From: Riptortus pedestris
Lineage: Eukaryota; Arthropoda; Insecta; Hemiptera; Alydidae
Assembly: GCA_019009955.1 (NCBI GenBank)
Contig: CM032229.1
Span: 3,662,501-3,726,500 of the forward strand
DNA: 64,000 nucleotides
Direction of reading: 5' to 3'
Below the pieces are notes generated by a model. It was given only the letters and a program-made list of their open reading frames with translations, did not search any database and was not told where the DNA came from. The translations under genes were made by a program, and so were the position numbers. This document shows, one piece after another, positions 51,376-56,229 of this stretch (within the stretch, counting starts at the first letter, position 1; every line of letters starts with the position of its first letter).

Positions 51376-52392
51376 GAATGTTTGTCTGTATGTCCTTTAT
51401 AGACTCGTAAATGGTTGAACTGAATTTTATGAAACTTGGTATGCATATTACTACTAAAACAGGTTAGGTTTCTGGCTATATTAATATTCTCTGAGACGAA
51501 CAGGAGTGGGGATTATAAGGGAGGCCTGAAATTAAAAATAGCGATATTTCATCTCCTATTGGTTTTTCGGCAAATCTGCACATAGCAAAAGTTGTTTATT
51601 TTGTTATTTAGAGTAACTTTTGTAATATATCCTTTTGTCGTATACCGAAGTATAAATGAGTTATACGTTAAAAACAATAGTGGGAGTCAACAATTTTATA
51701 TGGCACAAAAGACTCAACCGAATTAAACGAAACTCCGTATGTGATTTTGTGTTAACACCTCCCTGATTATAAGCAATATTAAAATATCGAGGTACGAACA
51801 GGAGTGGGGGTTATAAGTGAGGTCTGATATATATAAAATCGTGATATTCCGTAACCTATTCATTTTTCGGAAAACATGCATATAACAAAAGTTGTTTGTT
51901 TTGTTATTTAAAGTAATTTTTGTTATATGCGCTTTTGCCATATGACGAAGTTTGAATGAGGTATACAAGACAAACTATAGAAGGGGTCAGCAGTGTTATA
52001 GGACGCGAAGGCTAAATCGAAATCAATGAAACTCCCTATTTTTGACTATAATAATATGATATTCTATGATTATGTTATATATAAAAATAGATACATCCAC
52101 AGGAAACGGGTACAACGCCTTAAGCGAAATCTGCTAAAATGGCAAAGTATAGTATGTATAAGCTGCTTAGTAGATATATAGGAGGTTCCATGAATGCCTC
52201 TATTTATGAAGAAAGAGGAGCACTGGACATTTAAGATATTTTTTAACAACGCACACACATTCTCTTTTAGATGTATAGAAATTTTTAACTATTGTTTCAG
52301 AGTCGGAATCAGGTCGGGAAACAGATCCCAGCGGAACCTAGTCCCAAGCCATCCTTCGCTCCTATTAAATTAAACATTGGCTCTTCGTCCAG
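21834..52392 (+). CDS. DCAF1: DCAF1/VprBP (mahjong) orthologue, 18 exons, 3' end outside window
   Basis: Spliced gene for the substrate receptor of CUL4-DDB1 E3 ubiquitin ligases. In vertebrates this large nuclear/cytoplasmic protein recruits substrates; Drosophila Mahjong binds Lgl and acts in cell competition. Eighteen exons with GT-AG borders join in phase to about 930 residues. Recognisable blocks in the order of the human protein: [13 protein letters not shown] (exon 2), [16 protein letters not shown] (3), NSSWAEM and LTPMGEYQE (7), [16 protein letters not shown] (9), [18 protein letters not shown] and [11 protein letters not shown] (15), and a LisH motif (17, about residues 844-876, close to its place in the human protein). 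The linker begins in exon 18. The WD40 propeller that docks DDB1 and the acidic tail were not found downstream, so the gene most likely continues beyond 64000. Introns carry many transposons. The 5' UTR probably has an upstream non-coding exon, since an acceptor (TTTCAG) sits 11 bases before ATG. Confidence 0.93.
22122..22180 (+). repeat. C homopolymer in intron 1
   Basis: GGGGGCACCCCCCCCCCCCC at about 22153-22172. The rest of intron 1 (21926-22817) shows no recognisable element. Confidence 0.4.
22818..22968 (+). CDS. DCAF1: DCAF1 exon 2
   Basis: Encodes [20 protein letters not shown] then [15 protein letters not shown] and [13 protein letters not shown]. The acidic-to-[13 protein letters not shown] block is the strongest N-terminal signature of the family. 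Acceptor TTTTTAG, donor AAG|GTAGGA; brings the frame to 81 whole codons. Confidence 0.92.
23053..23190 (+). CDS. DCAF1: DCAF1 exon 3
   Basis: Encodes [17 protein letters not shown] through [20 protein letters not shown] and ends VFEM. Acceptor AATTTCAG, donor ATG|GTAACA, 46 codons, phase 0 on both sides. Confidence 0.92.
23575..23790 (+). mobile_element. Very old HINE-like fragment in DCAF1 intron 3
   Basis: CAATCCTGCTTAGTTTACAT, TGAAGTCCTTTCAAATTTAT, a (GT) stretch in place of the TA core, and TTTTTGTTTGATTGTTGC with GTGAAATCAGACCGTTATTG follow the order of the HINE left and central parts. Highly diverged. Confidence 0.4.
24247..24883 (+). mobile_element. HINE/DINE-1-like element, complete copy
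   Basis: Best intact isolated copy, about 637 bases. The left end is AGCAGATTTCCC (24247-24258) inside the palindrome TTTCCCTTAAGGGAAA. A conserved left block follows (GTCGTACTTATGACGCG, ATGTCCATCGATCCCACCC), a TA microsatellite at 24370-24401, and a right block (TTTGTCTGTTAACGC, GGACCAGTGGGAGGGGGG). The right end is GGGAAATCTGCT (24840-24851), an exact inverted match of the left end, then the hairpin CGCAG/CCC/CTGCG (24859-24871) and GACGGACTTT. T on both sides and no target duplication fit Helentron-associated elements. No coding capacity. Confidence 0.75.
25082..26074 (+). mobile_element. piggyBac-like non-autonomous element (TTAA-flanked)
   Basis: TTAA at 25078-25081 and again at 26075-26078 flanks an insert beginning CCCTAGAACTACCAAGG and ending TAATACTAGGG, so the termini are inverted CCCTAG. 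This is the target and terminal pattern of piggyBac transposons. Near each end, and once in the middle (25266-25293), is the palindrome GGGCTCGAGGAGCCC next to a C or G run and CCAAGG/CCTTGG. About 993 bases, no transposase frame, so it would need a partner element. It sits in DCAF1 intron 3, ending 38 bases before exon 4. Confidence 0.75.
26113..26240 (+). CDS. DCAF1: DCAF1 exon 4
   Basis: Encodes [20 protein letters not shown] and [19 protein letters not shown]. The human counterpart also has a WA...PLRTYSTGLL block. Acceptor TGATTATTTCAG, donor TTTTAG|GTATTT; ends two bases into a codon. The acceptor region is the only unique sequence left between the piggyBac-like element and the exon. 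Confidence 0.9.
26268..26470 (+). repeat. Diverged SINE copy in DCAF1 intron 4
   Basis: GGGTTTGATTCCTGCATGGG (box B remnant), TAGTCCCACTCAGACAAGGA and GGTCACCTATAGATATCAC follow the SINE order. The 5' part is poorly conserved. Confidence 0.5.
26735..26905 (-). repeat. Diverged SINE copy, inverted
   Basis: ACAGGTTATCTACAGATATC, CTAACCAGGATGGGGCTAAA, GGAATAGAACCCACGATAG and GTAGGTTTACCAAGAGTCTT are the reverse complement of the SINE body and box B. Together with the plus copy at 26268 it forms an inverted SINE pair in one intron. Confidence 0.5.
27555..27854 (+). mobile_element. Helitron family 2, 5' part
   Basis: After a (TA)n stretch, TCTAGCGTACGCGTGTATGT and CACTGAACTCCTCCTAGACG begin a Helitron 5' region. 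The downstream part (GGAGTGGGGGTCGTGAGGGA, GTTATTTGGAGTAACTTTTG) is related to family 1. The same 5' sequence occurs inverted at 41155-41233. The element stops at ACACTAAAAAAG where LINE sequence begins. Confidence 0.6.
27855..28478 (+). pseudogene. LINE reverse transcriptase fragment (Jockey-like)
   Basis: An open frame of about 205 codons with RT motifs. [15 protein letters not shown] corresponds to the usual VPQGS motif. [13 protein letters not shown] carries the catalytic DD box as [21 protein letters not shown] and [18 protein letters not shown] (FLG-x-D-x-L-W motif) follow, then thumb sequence. It has no start of its own and ends at (TA)n, so it is a piece of a longer ORF2. The reading frame is surprisingly intact, pointing to a fairly recent origin. 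It lies in DCAF1 intron 4. Confidence 0.8.
28758..28906 (+). CDS. DCAF1: DCAF1 exon 5
   Basis: Encodes [20 protein letters not shown], then [19 protein letters not shown]. The [13 protein letters not shown] helix corresponds to the LVAIVLRRLRELQ region of human DCAF1. Acceptor ATTTCAG, donor AAAG|GTAACC. Confidence 0.88.
29065..29588 (+). mobile_element. HINE element, complete copy in DCAF1 intron 5
   Basis: AGCAGATTTCCTTCAAGGGA on the left, a TA microsatellite at 29187-29209, TTTGTCTGTTACCGCTC in the centre, and GGGAAATCTGCTTAGTTTA, GCAGCCCCTGCGTGACGGAC on the right with TTTT at 29586-29589. The left palindrome is slightly mutated, so this copy is a little older than that at 24247. Confidence 0.7.
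29590..30325. other. Rest of DCAF1 intron 5, nothing recognised
   Basis: AT-rich intronic sequence without repeat termini or coding signs up to the acceptor at 30325. Confidence 0.4.
30326..30466 (+). CDS. DCAF1: DCAF1 exon 6
   Basis: Encodes a polar, low-complexity stretch ([38 protein letters not shown]). This matches the position of the disordered acidic/serine-rich insert of DCAF1 proteins. Assigned by phase and borders (TTTAG acceptor, GATG|GTAAGG donor) more than by similarity. Confidence 0.8.
30701..30912 (+). CDS. DCAF1: DCAF1 exon 7
   Basis: Encodes [19 protein letters not shown], then [20 protein letters not shown] and [15 protein letters not shown]. The NSSW-x-EM and LTP-x-GEYQE blocks are near-identical to human DCAF1. 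Acceptor ATCTTCAG, donor GAG|GTACTT. It closes the frame at 337 codons. Confidence 0.93.
31255..31345 (+). mobile_element. HINE left-end relic
   Basis: CCTGATTTCTCTTAAGGGAA, ATCATCTTTTGACTTTAAAA and AAAGTCTTCAAATACCTAAC follow the HINE left block with heavy substitution. No right end nearby. Confidence 0.35.
31985..32960 (+). pseudogene. Old LINE RT remnant interrupted by another LINE
   Basis: Translations around 31990-32060 give [19 protein letters not shown] (an RT motif A-like stretch) and around 32145-32180 [11 protein letters not shown]. The latter resumes after the insertion as [12 protein letters not shown] from 32881. Stops and shifts show decay. Family assignment (RTE- or R1-like) is uncertain. 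Confidence 0.5.
32186..32869 (+). mobile_element. 5'-truncated Jockey-like LINE with target duplication
   Basis: The 12-base direct repeat TAACATGGCCCA lies at 32174-32185 and 32870-32881. Between them is a LINE 3' end. The frame at 32390-32590 reads [20 protein letters not shown] and [19 protein letters not shown], the characteristic post-RNase H C-terminus of Jockey-type ORF2 with its Cx2C...H zinc-like motif. It closes with an A-rich AAATAAATAAAAAAT tail. Target-primed reverse transcription explains the truncation, tail and duplication. Confidence 0.75.
33055..33180 (+). mobile_element. HINE left-block relic
   Basis: CCTCAAGGAAAATCAGCTAT, TGAGGTTAAACTTATGACAG and AAATGATGAAAAATGAGG match the conserved left block of HINE copies. 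The remainder is missing. Confidence 0.5.
33453..33620 (+). CDS. DCAF1: DCAF1 exon 8
   Basis: Encodes [20 protein letters not shown], then [20 protein letters not shown] and [17 protein letters not shown] parallels the human FEALKHLASLLLHNKF. Acceptor TTTTGCAG, donor CAG|GTGAGT; 56 codons, phase 0. Confidence 0.93.
33860..34640 (+). repeat. Degenerate minisatellite in DCAF1 intron 8
   Basis: About a dozen imperfect units of roughly 50-60 bases, with core TATCCAAGTCTGTTGGAATAT followed by AAG(A/T)TATGTATACTCT. Units are seen near 33900, 33940, 34090, 34150, 34210, 34250, 34300, 34350, 34400, 34450 and 34530. A non-matching segment of about 110 bases interrupts it at 33955-34067. The whole may be an old satellite array. 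Confidence 0.6.
34959..35092 (+). CDS. DCAF1: DCAF1 exon 9
   Basis: Encodes [20 protein letters not shown] and [23 protein letters not shown]-x-AATGVS-x-CLYYL-x-Y and DAMERVC are diagnostic of DCAF1. Acceptor ATTGTAG, donor TTAG|GTAAGC; ends two bases into a codon. Confidence 0.94.
35380..35518 (+). CDS. DCAF1: DCAF1 exon 10
   Basis: Encodes [20 protein letters not shown] and [27 protein letters not shown]-x-SG-x-CHATMFF and FRV-x-LE-x-FD-x-xDGLR match the family. Acceptor GATTTTTAG, donor GTT|GTAAGT. Confidence 0.94.
35676..36239 (+). mobile_element. Deleted mariner-like element with intact terminal repeats
   Basis: Terminal inverted repeats start CGAGGGTCGTCCAGAAAATA. They are identical over 25 bases and continue to about 31 with one mismatch. 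They are flanked by TA at 35674-35675 and 36240-36241. The only coding part is a 119-residue frame at 35838-36197: the N-terminal helix-turn-helix region of a transposase ([46 protein letters not shown]). The catalytic domain is absent, so this is an internal-deletion derivative. Confidence 0.85.
35838..36197 (+). pseudogene. Mariner transposase, N-terminal DNA-binding part only
   Basis: 119 residues. The helix-turn-helix with [19 protein letters not shown] and the GRGRPS linker are typical of mariner-type proteins, which bind their own terminal repeats. The frame then stops in SRFFSIKT, before any DDD/D catalytic residue. The frame itself carries no stop or shift, so the element may have spread in this deleted form. 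Confidence 0.8.
36735..36880 (+). mobile_element. HINE central fragment with TA repeat
   Basis: (TA)n at about 36750-36780 followed by CTGCTAATAGCTGAAATTG and TTGGACCATGGGGGGAGGG, the order seen right of the TA core in HINE copies. Short and diverged. Confidence 0.35.
37425..37442 (+). repeat. Poly-T tract before DCAF1 exon 11
   Basis: About 17 consecutive T bases directly before the CAG acceptor at 37442-37444. It serves as an unusually pure polypyrimidine tract for exon 11. Confidence 0.7.
37445..37666 (+). CDS. DCAF1: DCAF1 exon 11
   Basis: Encodes [40 protein letters not shown] and [11 protein letters not shown]-x-x-RH-x-C-x-ALK-x-YFEAHL parallels human RQTGKHTCMALRKYFEAHL. 74 codons, phase 0. 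Donor AAG|GTCAGA. Confidence 0.93.
37667..39072. other. DCAF1 intron 11, nothing recognised
   Basis: AT-rich intron without recognisable transposon termini or coding regions. It is the longest clean-looking intron in the gene. Confidence 0.4.
39073..39239 (+). CDS. DCAF1: DCAF1 exon 12
   Basis: Encodes [40 protein letters not shown] and [16 protein letters not shown]. The LLLQ-x-I-x-A-x-x-W block matches human LLLQLISIACNW. Acceptor TTTTTTACAG, donor GGAAG|GTAAGT; ends two bases into a codon. Confidence 0.92.
39701..40175 (-). mobile_element. HINE copy, inverted, old
   Basis: TGCAAGGGGTGCATAAACCA (decayed hairpin) and AGCAGATTTCCCATGTG are the reverse complement of a HINE right end. Inside are CCCCTCTAAACCACACC and GGTCCGATTTCTGTCAATG. 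The left end was not found. Confidence 0.5.
40246..40567 (+). mobile_element. MITE built from repeated palindromes
   Basis: About 322 bases with inverted ends TTACTGTAAAAC(A/C)CC...AGTGTGG at 40246 and 40567. Inside are four versions of the palindrome GGTAAATCCTAGGATTTACC (about 40290, 40370, 40458 and 40529), two of them altered. It abuts a TA microsatellite. There is no coding region, and the superfamily cannot be told from the ends. Confidence 0.65.
40611..41233 (-). mobile_element. Helitron family 2, inverted, near-complete
   Basis: Read on the minus strand it starts TCTACTATACGTGTGTGTCA with CACTGAACTCCTCCTAAACG. It contains the CCCACTC...CCTTATAACC module and ends with the hairpin GACAACGTCTGTC, GGGTCCACTAC. 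This 3' end differs from family 1 (CCGGGC-GCCCGG type). Both borders lie in TA microsatellites. Non-coding. Confidence 0.65.
41289..41408. repeat. Long hairpin (42-base arms) between TA microsatellites
   Basis: Arm 41289-41330 and arm 41367-41408 are inverted copies with two mismatches in 42 bases. They begin GTGGTGT and end GTCAATGTTGGTGA. The 36-base loop holds a further copy of TCACCAACATTGACC. TA repeats of about 50 bases lie on either side. It is probably a small palindromic MITE. Confidence 0.75.
41785..42007 (+). CDS. DCAF1: DCAF1 exon 13
   Basis: Encodes [40 protein letters not shown] and [22 protein letters not shown] and the following [12 protein letters not shown] match human GISIILGVAEGE and ALQIIINCVCGP. 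Donor AGG|GTAAAT; frame closes at 688 codons. Confidence 0.93.
42008..43203. other. First part of DCAF1 intron 13, nothing recognised
   Basis: AT-rich intronic DNA. No termini, RNA gene or coding pattern noted before the Helitron at 43204. Confidence 0.4.
43204..43920 (-). mobile_element. Helitron family 1, inverted, ends 16 bases before exon 14
   Basis: On the minus strand the 5' end is TCTAGATATATAAAATTGTA followed by the family landmark (CTCTGTTAGCACATTGATAT). The 3' end at 43204 is a decayed form of the CCGGGCATCGCCGGG hairpin and TATCTTGGCTAG. It is about 717 bases, shortened internally, and more diverged than the copies at the window's left end. Confidence 0.65.
43937..44065 (+). CDS. 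DCAF1: DCAF1 exon 14
   Basis: Encodes [20 protein letters not shown], then [20 protein letters not shown]. Compare SSIGKFISGTPRRK and KMWNVVQSNNGIK in human. The acceptor used is ACCTAG|GTTGG; an alternative at GTACAG|TGG would break the frame. 43 codons, phase 0. Confidence 0.85.
44322..44475 (+). CDS. DCAF1: DCAF1 exon 15
   Basis: Encodes [40 protein letters not shown] and [19 protein letters not shown] and VRQII-x-KLPLF are almost unchanged from human DCAF1. Acceptor ATTGTAG, donor CAAA|GTAATT. Confidence 0.95.
44562..44704 (+). CDS. DCAF1: DCAF1 exon 16
   Basis: Encodes [20 protein letters not shown] and [21 protein letters not shown]-x-DP-x-LQD-x-R-x-xHV-x-F-x-KYA-x-ELIERVSGK is the family consensus. 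Acceptor TTGTTTTAG, donor AGA|GTAAGT. Confidence 0.95.
44705..45637. other. DCAF1 intron 16
   Basis: Contains a minus-strand HINE right-end relic at about 45262-45310 (AAGGGCTGTATAAACTATGC, AAGCAGATTTCCCATATGC). Otherwise nothing recognised. Confidence 0.4.
45638..45847 (+). CDS. DCAF1: DCAF1 exon 17 (LisH motif)
   Basis: Encodes [20 protein letters not shown] and [20 protein letters not shown]. The L-x-x-LIQ-x-HL-x-SHGL-x-E-x-A-x-x-L pattern is a LisH dimerisation motif, as in DCAF1 just before the disordered linker and WD40 domain. Ends [19 protein letters not shown] and TPTR. Acceptor CTTTTAG, donor AGG|GTACAC; 70 codons, phase 0. Confidence 0.94.
46285..47545 (+). mobile_element. Two old HINE copies in DCAF1 intron 17
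   Basis: First copy: CTTAGGGAAATCAACTATGA at 46300, left block to 46405, then (AC)n at about 46410-46436 where other copies have TA, then a central block. Second copy: TTTTAGCAGATTTTTTCTTA at 47134, ending CTGCTTAGTTCATGCAACCC and TTGCGTGATGAGACTTTC at about 47541. Both diverged. Confidence 0.5.
47896..47957 (-). mobile_element. HINE right end, inverted, flanking Helitron E
   Basis: AAAAAGTACGTCATGCAGGG, GCTGCGTAAACTAAGCAGAT and TTCCCTCACGAAG form the reverse complement of a HINE right end, next to a TA microsatellite. A matching inverted HINE left end (TTAAGCGAAATCTGCTAAAA) lies at 52119-52138, beyond Helitrons E and F. The two could be ends of one interrupted element. Confidence 0.5.
48008..51340 (+). 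mobile_element. Helitron E, long variant carrying a nested HINE
   Basis: 5' region ATATAAAATATTAAACTCTC and CTGTACATTGATTATATTCG. Family 1 body to 48357, HINE insertion 48361-49015, body resumed at 49016. The 3' half is the same as in Helitron D (TGATGTTATGTTTTCATCTT, TCCCGTCTGGCATTACTG). Ends CCCGGGCATCGCCGGG and TACCTTAGCTAG at 51340. Four or five imperfect GGAGTGGGGGTTATAAGGGA modules lie inside. No protein. Confidence 0.75.
48361..49015 (+). mobile_element. HINE element, complete and nested in Helitron E
   Basis: AGCAGATTTCCCTTAAGGGA on the left; TA core with TCTA variants at 48484-48543; GGACCAGTGGGAGGGGGGGT centre; GGGAAATCTGCTTAGTTTAC, CGCAGCCCCTGCG hairpin and GACGGACTTTT on the right. 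The flanks read GTTGTTTATTTT and TGTTATTTAGAGTAAC. Other Helitron copies read GTTGTTTATTTTGTTATTTA without a break, so the insertion is between T bases without target duplication. Confidence 0.85.
51341..52110 (+). mobile_element. Helitron F, head-to-tail with E, 3' end missing
   Basis: A (TA)n then ATGAATGTTTGTCTGTATGT and CGTAAATGGTTGAACTGAAT begin a new Helitron 5' region right after the CTAG of copy E. Two modules with GGAGTGGGG(A/G)TTATAAG follow. It fades near 52100 without a terminal hairpin. Confidence 0.55.
52301..52392 (+). CDS. DCAF1: DCAF1 exon 18 (last found)
   Basis: Encodes [20 protein letters not shown] and [11 protein letters not shown], a Pro/Ser-rich linker in the position after LisH. 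Acceptor ATTGTTTCAG, donor CCAG|GTTTGA. Ends two bases into a codon, so the gene must continue. Assigned by phase, borders and composition; the linker itself is poorly conserved. Confidence 0.75.
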
Positions 52393-52963
52393 GTTTGAGT
52401 TATATACTTATTCTCTTTTTCACATTCCTATTCTTAGTTCTATTCATTATTTCACTTTGGATTTCATGATTGGTGAAGAAAAACTTCTTTAAAGTTATTT
52501 ATTTACCTGTTATATTTTTAAAATTATAATCTTATTAATTAAATATATTTTTAATGTATTTGCTTATCTATTTTTTTTTTCATTTTCAGCTGTATTTTTA
52601 TAAATTAAAATTTGCCCTATTTATTTCTACATTTATATCTATCTTATATATGTCATGAACTAGAAAAACTTATAAAACATGCTCCCATAGGTAGGTTTTC
52701 AATTACATTACAGATCTTAATTCCTTCATTCAGCATTGAACAAGTCAAAATCTTGTTGCTCATTAGATGATCATATGCTGGCAATACAAATATCTTTATA
52801 ACTCGCATTTTAGGAGACACTATGAATTTAAATTATTTTAAGTAGGTCTAATGGAGTTGTTTGTTTTGTTTTGCTAAAAGTTAAATATATTTAATGAAAA
52901 AACATTATACTACAATGAACAAATTCATAATAAGGCTTGAGAGAGTATATGCAAGAAACATAT

Positions 52964-54592
52964 GAGCTGCTTAGAATGAAAATGGTGTAAGTCAAAATTT
53001 TTCACAATTTGAGTTATGCACTGAAATGTGTTAGTTTTTAGTTCTCCTATTCAGTGTGACAGTGGTGTAAGCCAGTAGTTCAAAAATTAGCCACTACGAG
53101 CAGCACCAATAATGGTAACTAACCAAAACAGCTGTAAGATTGAAAATGAGAGTGGTGTAAGTCACGAGTTGCATCTCAGAAAAGCGGAATATGCAAGAGA
53201 AAGCATGAAAAAAGATGGCAAATCAACCAACACGGATCAAGAGAGTTATGTTTGTAGTATGGACTTACAGAAAGCTCTCCCTTTTCCAGTACTGACTGTA
53301 AGTGATGCGTACTACAAGCGAAATTGTTACTGCTACAATTTCGGTGTGCACGACTTGGGAAAAGACACCGGGTACTTTTATGTTTGGGACGAGACTGTAG
53401 CTTTCCGAGGTTCCCAAGATTTAGTTTCTTGTTTGATAAAGCATTTGAAACTAAATGCTCGCAATAAGAAAAAAGTGACAATATACAGTGACACCTCACA
53501 GGGCAAAATCGTAATATACAACCCTGGCTCTAATGAGATTTGTTCAAAGTGGGGAAACTGGACATTGAAATTATTAATCAAAAATATCTAGTGCCAGGGC
53601 ATTCATTCCTCCCAAACGATTCGGACTTTGGATGTGTGGAATTAGCTGCAAAAAGGAAAAGTGTGTATGTGCCCGATGACTGGTATAGTGTAATGAAGTC
53701 TTGCCGTCGCAAAAACAAATTTATTGTTTGCCAAATGAATCGTGATGATTTTTTTTCTACAAAAAATTTGGAGAGGAACATTAGCAAGAGAAAAAATATA
53801 CAAGCAATATTGATGTGAACTGGCTTAAAATACAATGAATAAGGCTTGAAAAAGACGATATTTACACGATAAAGTACAAAGAAACTCTCCAAGAATTTAT
53901 TGACTTTGAAAAAATTGATATCACTCCTACAGGAAGAAAAGGAAGACCAGTCCATTTAAAAATTTTACCATATGACATGTTGTACCCTAGTGTTAGACCA
54001 GTGTCCATGAACAAAAAAAAATGATGCTAGCTTTCATCCCTCCAGTCCACCACGGATTTTTTCGTAATTTGACAACAACTAATAATGATGAAGAGGATAT
54101 AGGCCCCTTGACTTTGGATTATGAGGCTGAAAATAATATTAATGAAGATGATCCAGCTATATAATTTTTTGACATTTCCGTAGCAACGAAGAAGAGCAAA
54201 AAGCTTAAATGAACTATTTCAGTTAAAATTGTTGTTATTTTACTGCTCAAAACATTAAGAAACTATTTAATACTCAACTGTATGTTTTTTGACAAAAATA
54301 CATGTAAAATAAATACCGAAACAGAATATAATTTACACTTTCTTTCACGAATCCTATCTAACGGTCAGATTGACAATGGTGTAAGTCACTCAAAGCTAGA
54401 TAATACAGGTAAAATGTATTTTTTATGCTAAGTTAATTTTATGGGGGAAAAATTGGACTTTGTATGATTCAAAAAACATTAAAACCATTTCAAGTTGTAT
54501 GACCTAGATTTTTTGATTAGCTGTTACATTAAAACTCAAATTACTCAAAACATAGTTACGGTGACTTACACCATTTTCATTCTAAGCAGGTC
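52964..54592 (+). mobile_element. DNA transposon with sub-terminal repeats and a decayed transposase
   Basis: The ends are inverted: GA(G/C)CTGCTTAGAATGAAAA at 52964 and its complement ending 54592, matching over about 31 bases with one mismatch. ATAT stands on each side (52960-52963, 54593-54596) and could be a 4-base target duplication, but it is palindromic so not decisive. The motif TGGTGTAAG(T/C)CA occurs inside each terminal repeat and again at about 53065, 53153 and 54377, like binding sites for its own transposase. About 1.63 kb. Confidence 0.75.
53112..54165 (+). pseudogene. Transposase-like protein with DUF7869-like features, frameshifted
   Basis: The first frame (53112-53591) has CSMDLQKALPFPVLTVSDAY, YYKRNCYCYNFGVHDLGKD, YVWDETVAFRG and VTIYSDTSQGK. 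This order is found in a widespread insect and cnidarian family usually labelled DUF7869, with acidic residues fitting a DDE-type nuclease (my inference). A shift near 53560 moves to a second frame (GHSFLPNDSDFGCVELAAKR, VYVPDDWYSVM), another near 53820 to a third (EFIDFEKIDITPTGRKGRP). One extra A in a run at 54020 breaks the C-terminus. The last part is acidic and ends near 54165. The family normally has YSD-x-C-x-GQN; here it is YSDTSQGK, a further sign of decay. Confidence 0.65.
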
Positions 54593-54823
54593 ATATAATC
54601 GTGTGAATTTGTGATTCTGCTATTATTATTATCCACTTGTACATTACATATTCTTGTAATTTATGCCGTAGTTTTGTATTTCTCTATTCCTTAAGAGACG
54701 AGACAGCTGTATATTACTCTAGTACCGATCTTTGGTTTTACAAATGGTTTTTATCTTTCTGTACACAAAAAAAAAAGTACAATTGTTAAAGATAATTTAA
54801 ATATCATCTTTAAGTATCGAATT

Positions 54824-54951
54824 ACCTATCTAGACATTTTTCTACTTAATTGAAGTGTAAGTAATTTTCTTTATCATTAGATTTATGACCTATCTAGACA
54901 TTTTTCTACTTAATGGAAGTGTAAGTAATTTTCTTTATCATTAGATTTATG
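54824..54951 (+). repeat. 64-base tandem duplication
   Basis: Two adjacent copies start ACCTATCTAGACATTTTTCT at 54824 and 54888 and differ by about one base. A recent local duplication. Confidence 0.9.
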
Positions 54952-56229
54952 GAGATATCATTTTTTTTTAATTATACAAATTGAATAGAAATATTTCTGT
55001 CATAAAATATATTTTATAATCATAATTTTTATTCAAAAGATGGATATTATAAGGTCCAACACCACCACTCTTATAAGTCCTTATTACAGGCAGAGTACTT
55101 TCAGGGCAACCTGACTCATCTTCAGTGTTCTTTGACATAACAAATACACACATGATTCACACACATCAATAAATAACTCTCGCTATAGAGTAGTTAAGCA
55201 AATAATAATTTGTATTCCTATTTCCTATTTGTGTGTTGGAAATCTATATGAAAAGAATAACAAGCAACACATGGTTTTGACAATATTAAAGTTACTGGTT
55301 GAGGGTGAACGTAACTGAATGTGGAGGGAAGAACAATTAATCCTCAAATTGTCATTATACGTTTCCTTCATTTTCCTGTTACATAATTCATTTCTTTCTT
55401 CAGAATACCTCTTAACTTCTGAAAGGTTTAGTCATTTTATTTCTTAATGTGAATACTTTATAAAATCAAAATGCCTTTAACCAAATAACTACTGTATTAT
55501 TGTAATTACAAAATAATTATGCTACTGAAGAGTTGACTGTGAGAATTGACATTGGATGGGCTAAAAACAAAATTGTATTAAACCTTTCTACAAATTATGA
55601 ATGAATAAATTTTTTCATGTCTCAGACAAGACGAAATACTAGTCCAAGTTGAATGCTCAATACTTCGAGAAAAACTAATTAGCTGTTAGGAAATTTTATA
55701 TCCTAGTGAAATCCTTCTAGTCCTGAATTGGAGGGTCCTGCTTCATCGATCATTCAGCATTATACTAATAATATGGAAATTTGAAAGAACATTTCCTGTT
55801 GAGACTCAAGAAGAGCACCAACTTTCAAATATGGGAGATTAACGGGAAATTGGCTTGTGCTTGAAGAATCGTATGCAAATGTTCTTCTTAAGCTTTTCAT
55901 CTGAGCATATTTTCTCAACAATGGCCTTTTTTATCAGTATTGGATCAAACCTTAGAATCTAACAATGATGAGACTGAGCCCATACTGAGCTTTGGAACCT
56001 GGGCAATGTGAATATTTTGATTTTTTTCATTCTTTCAATCTTCTACTCTTGAAGTATATGGATTTATTTTATTATCTATGTCAATCAGTTTGACAAAATG
56101 TAGTCTGTTCTGTCGGTGTCATTTTCATGTGATTGATAAGTTTTGTATCCAAAAGTTAATTTTCTTTTCTTTTTTTTTAATTTCAACTTCAAGAAGGTGT
56201 TTCCTAATCTTGATTTATGGAAACAAATA
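54952..56229. other. Spacer or intron, nothing recognised
   Basis: AT-rich. No DCAF1-like coding exon and no repeat ends were seen. Confidence 0.35.

Noticed and set aside
53176..53955. Two long minus-strand frames (107 and 125 residues)
   Set aside because: They are antisense to the transposase-like pseudogene, whose plus-strand frames hold the family motifs.
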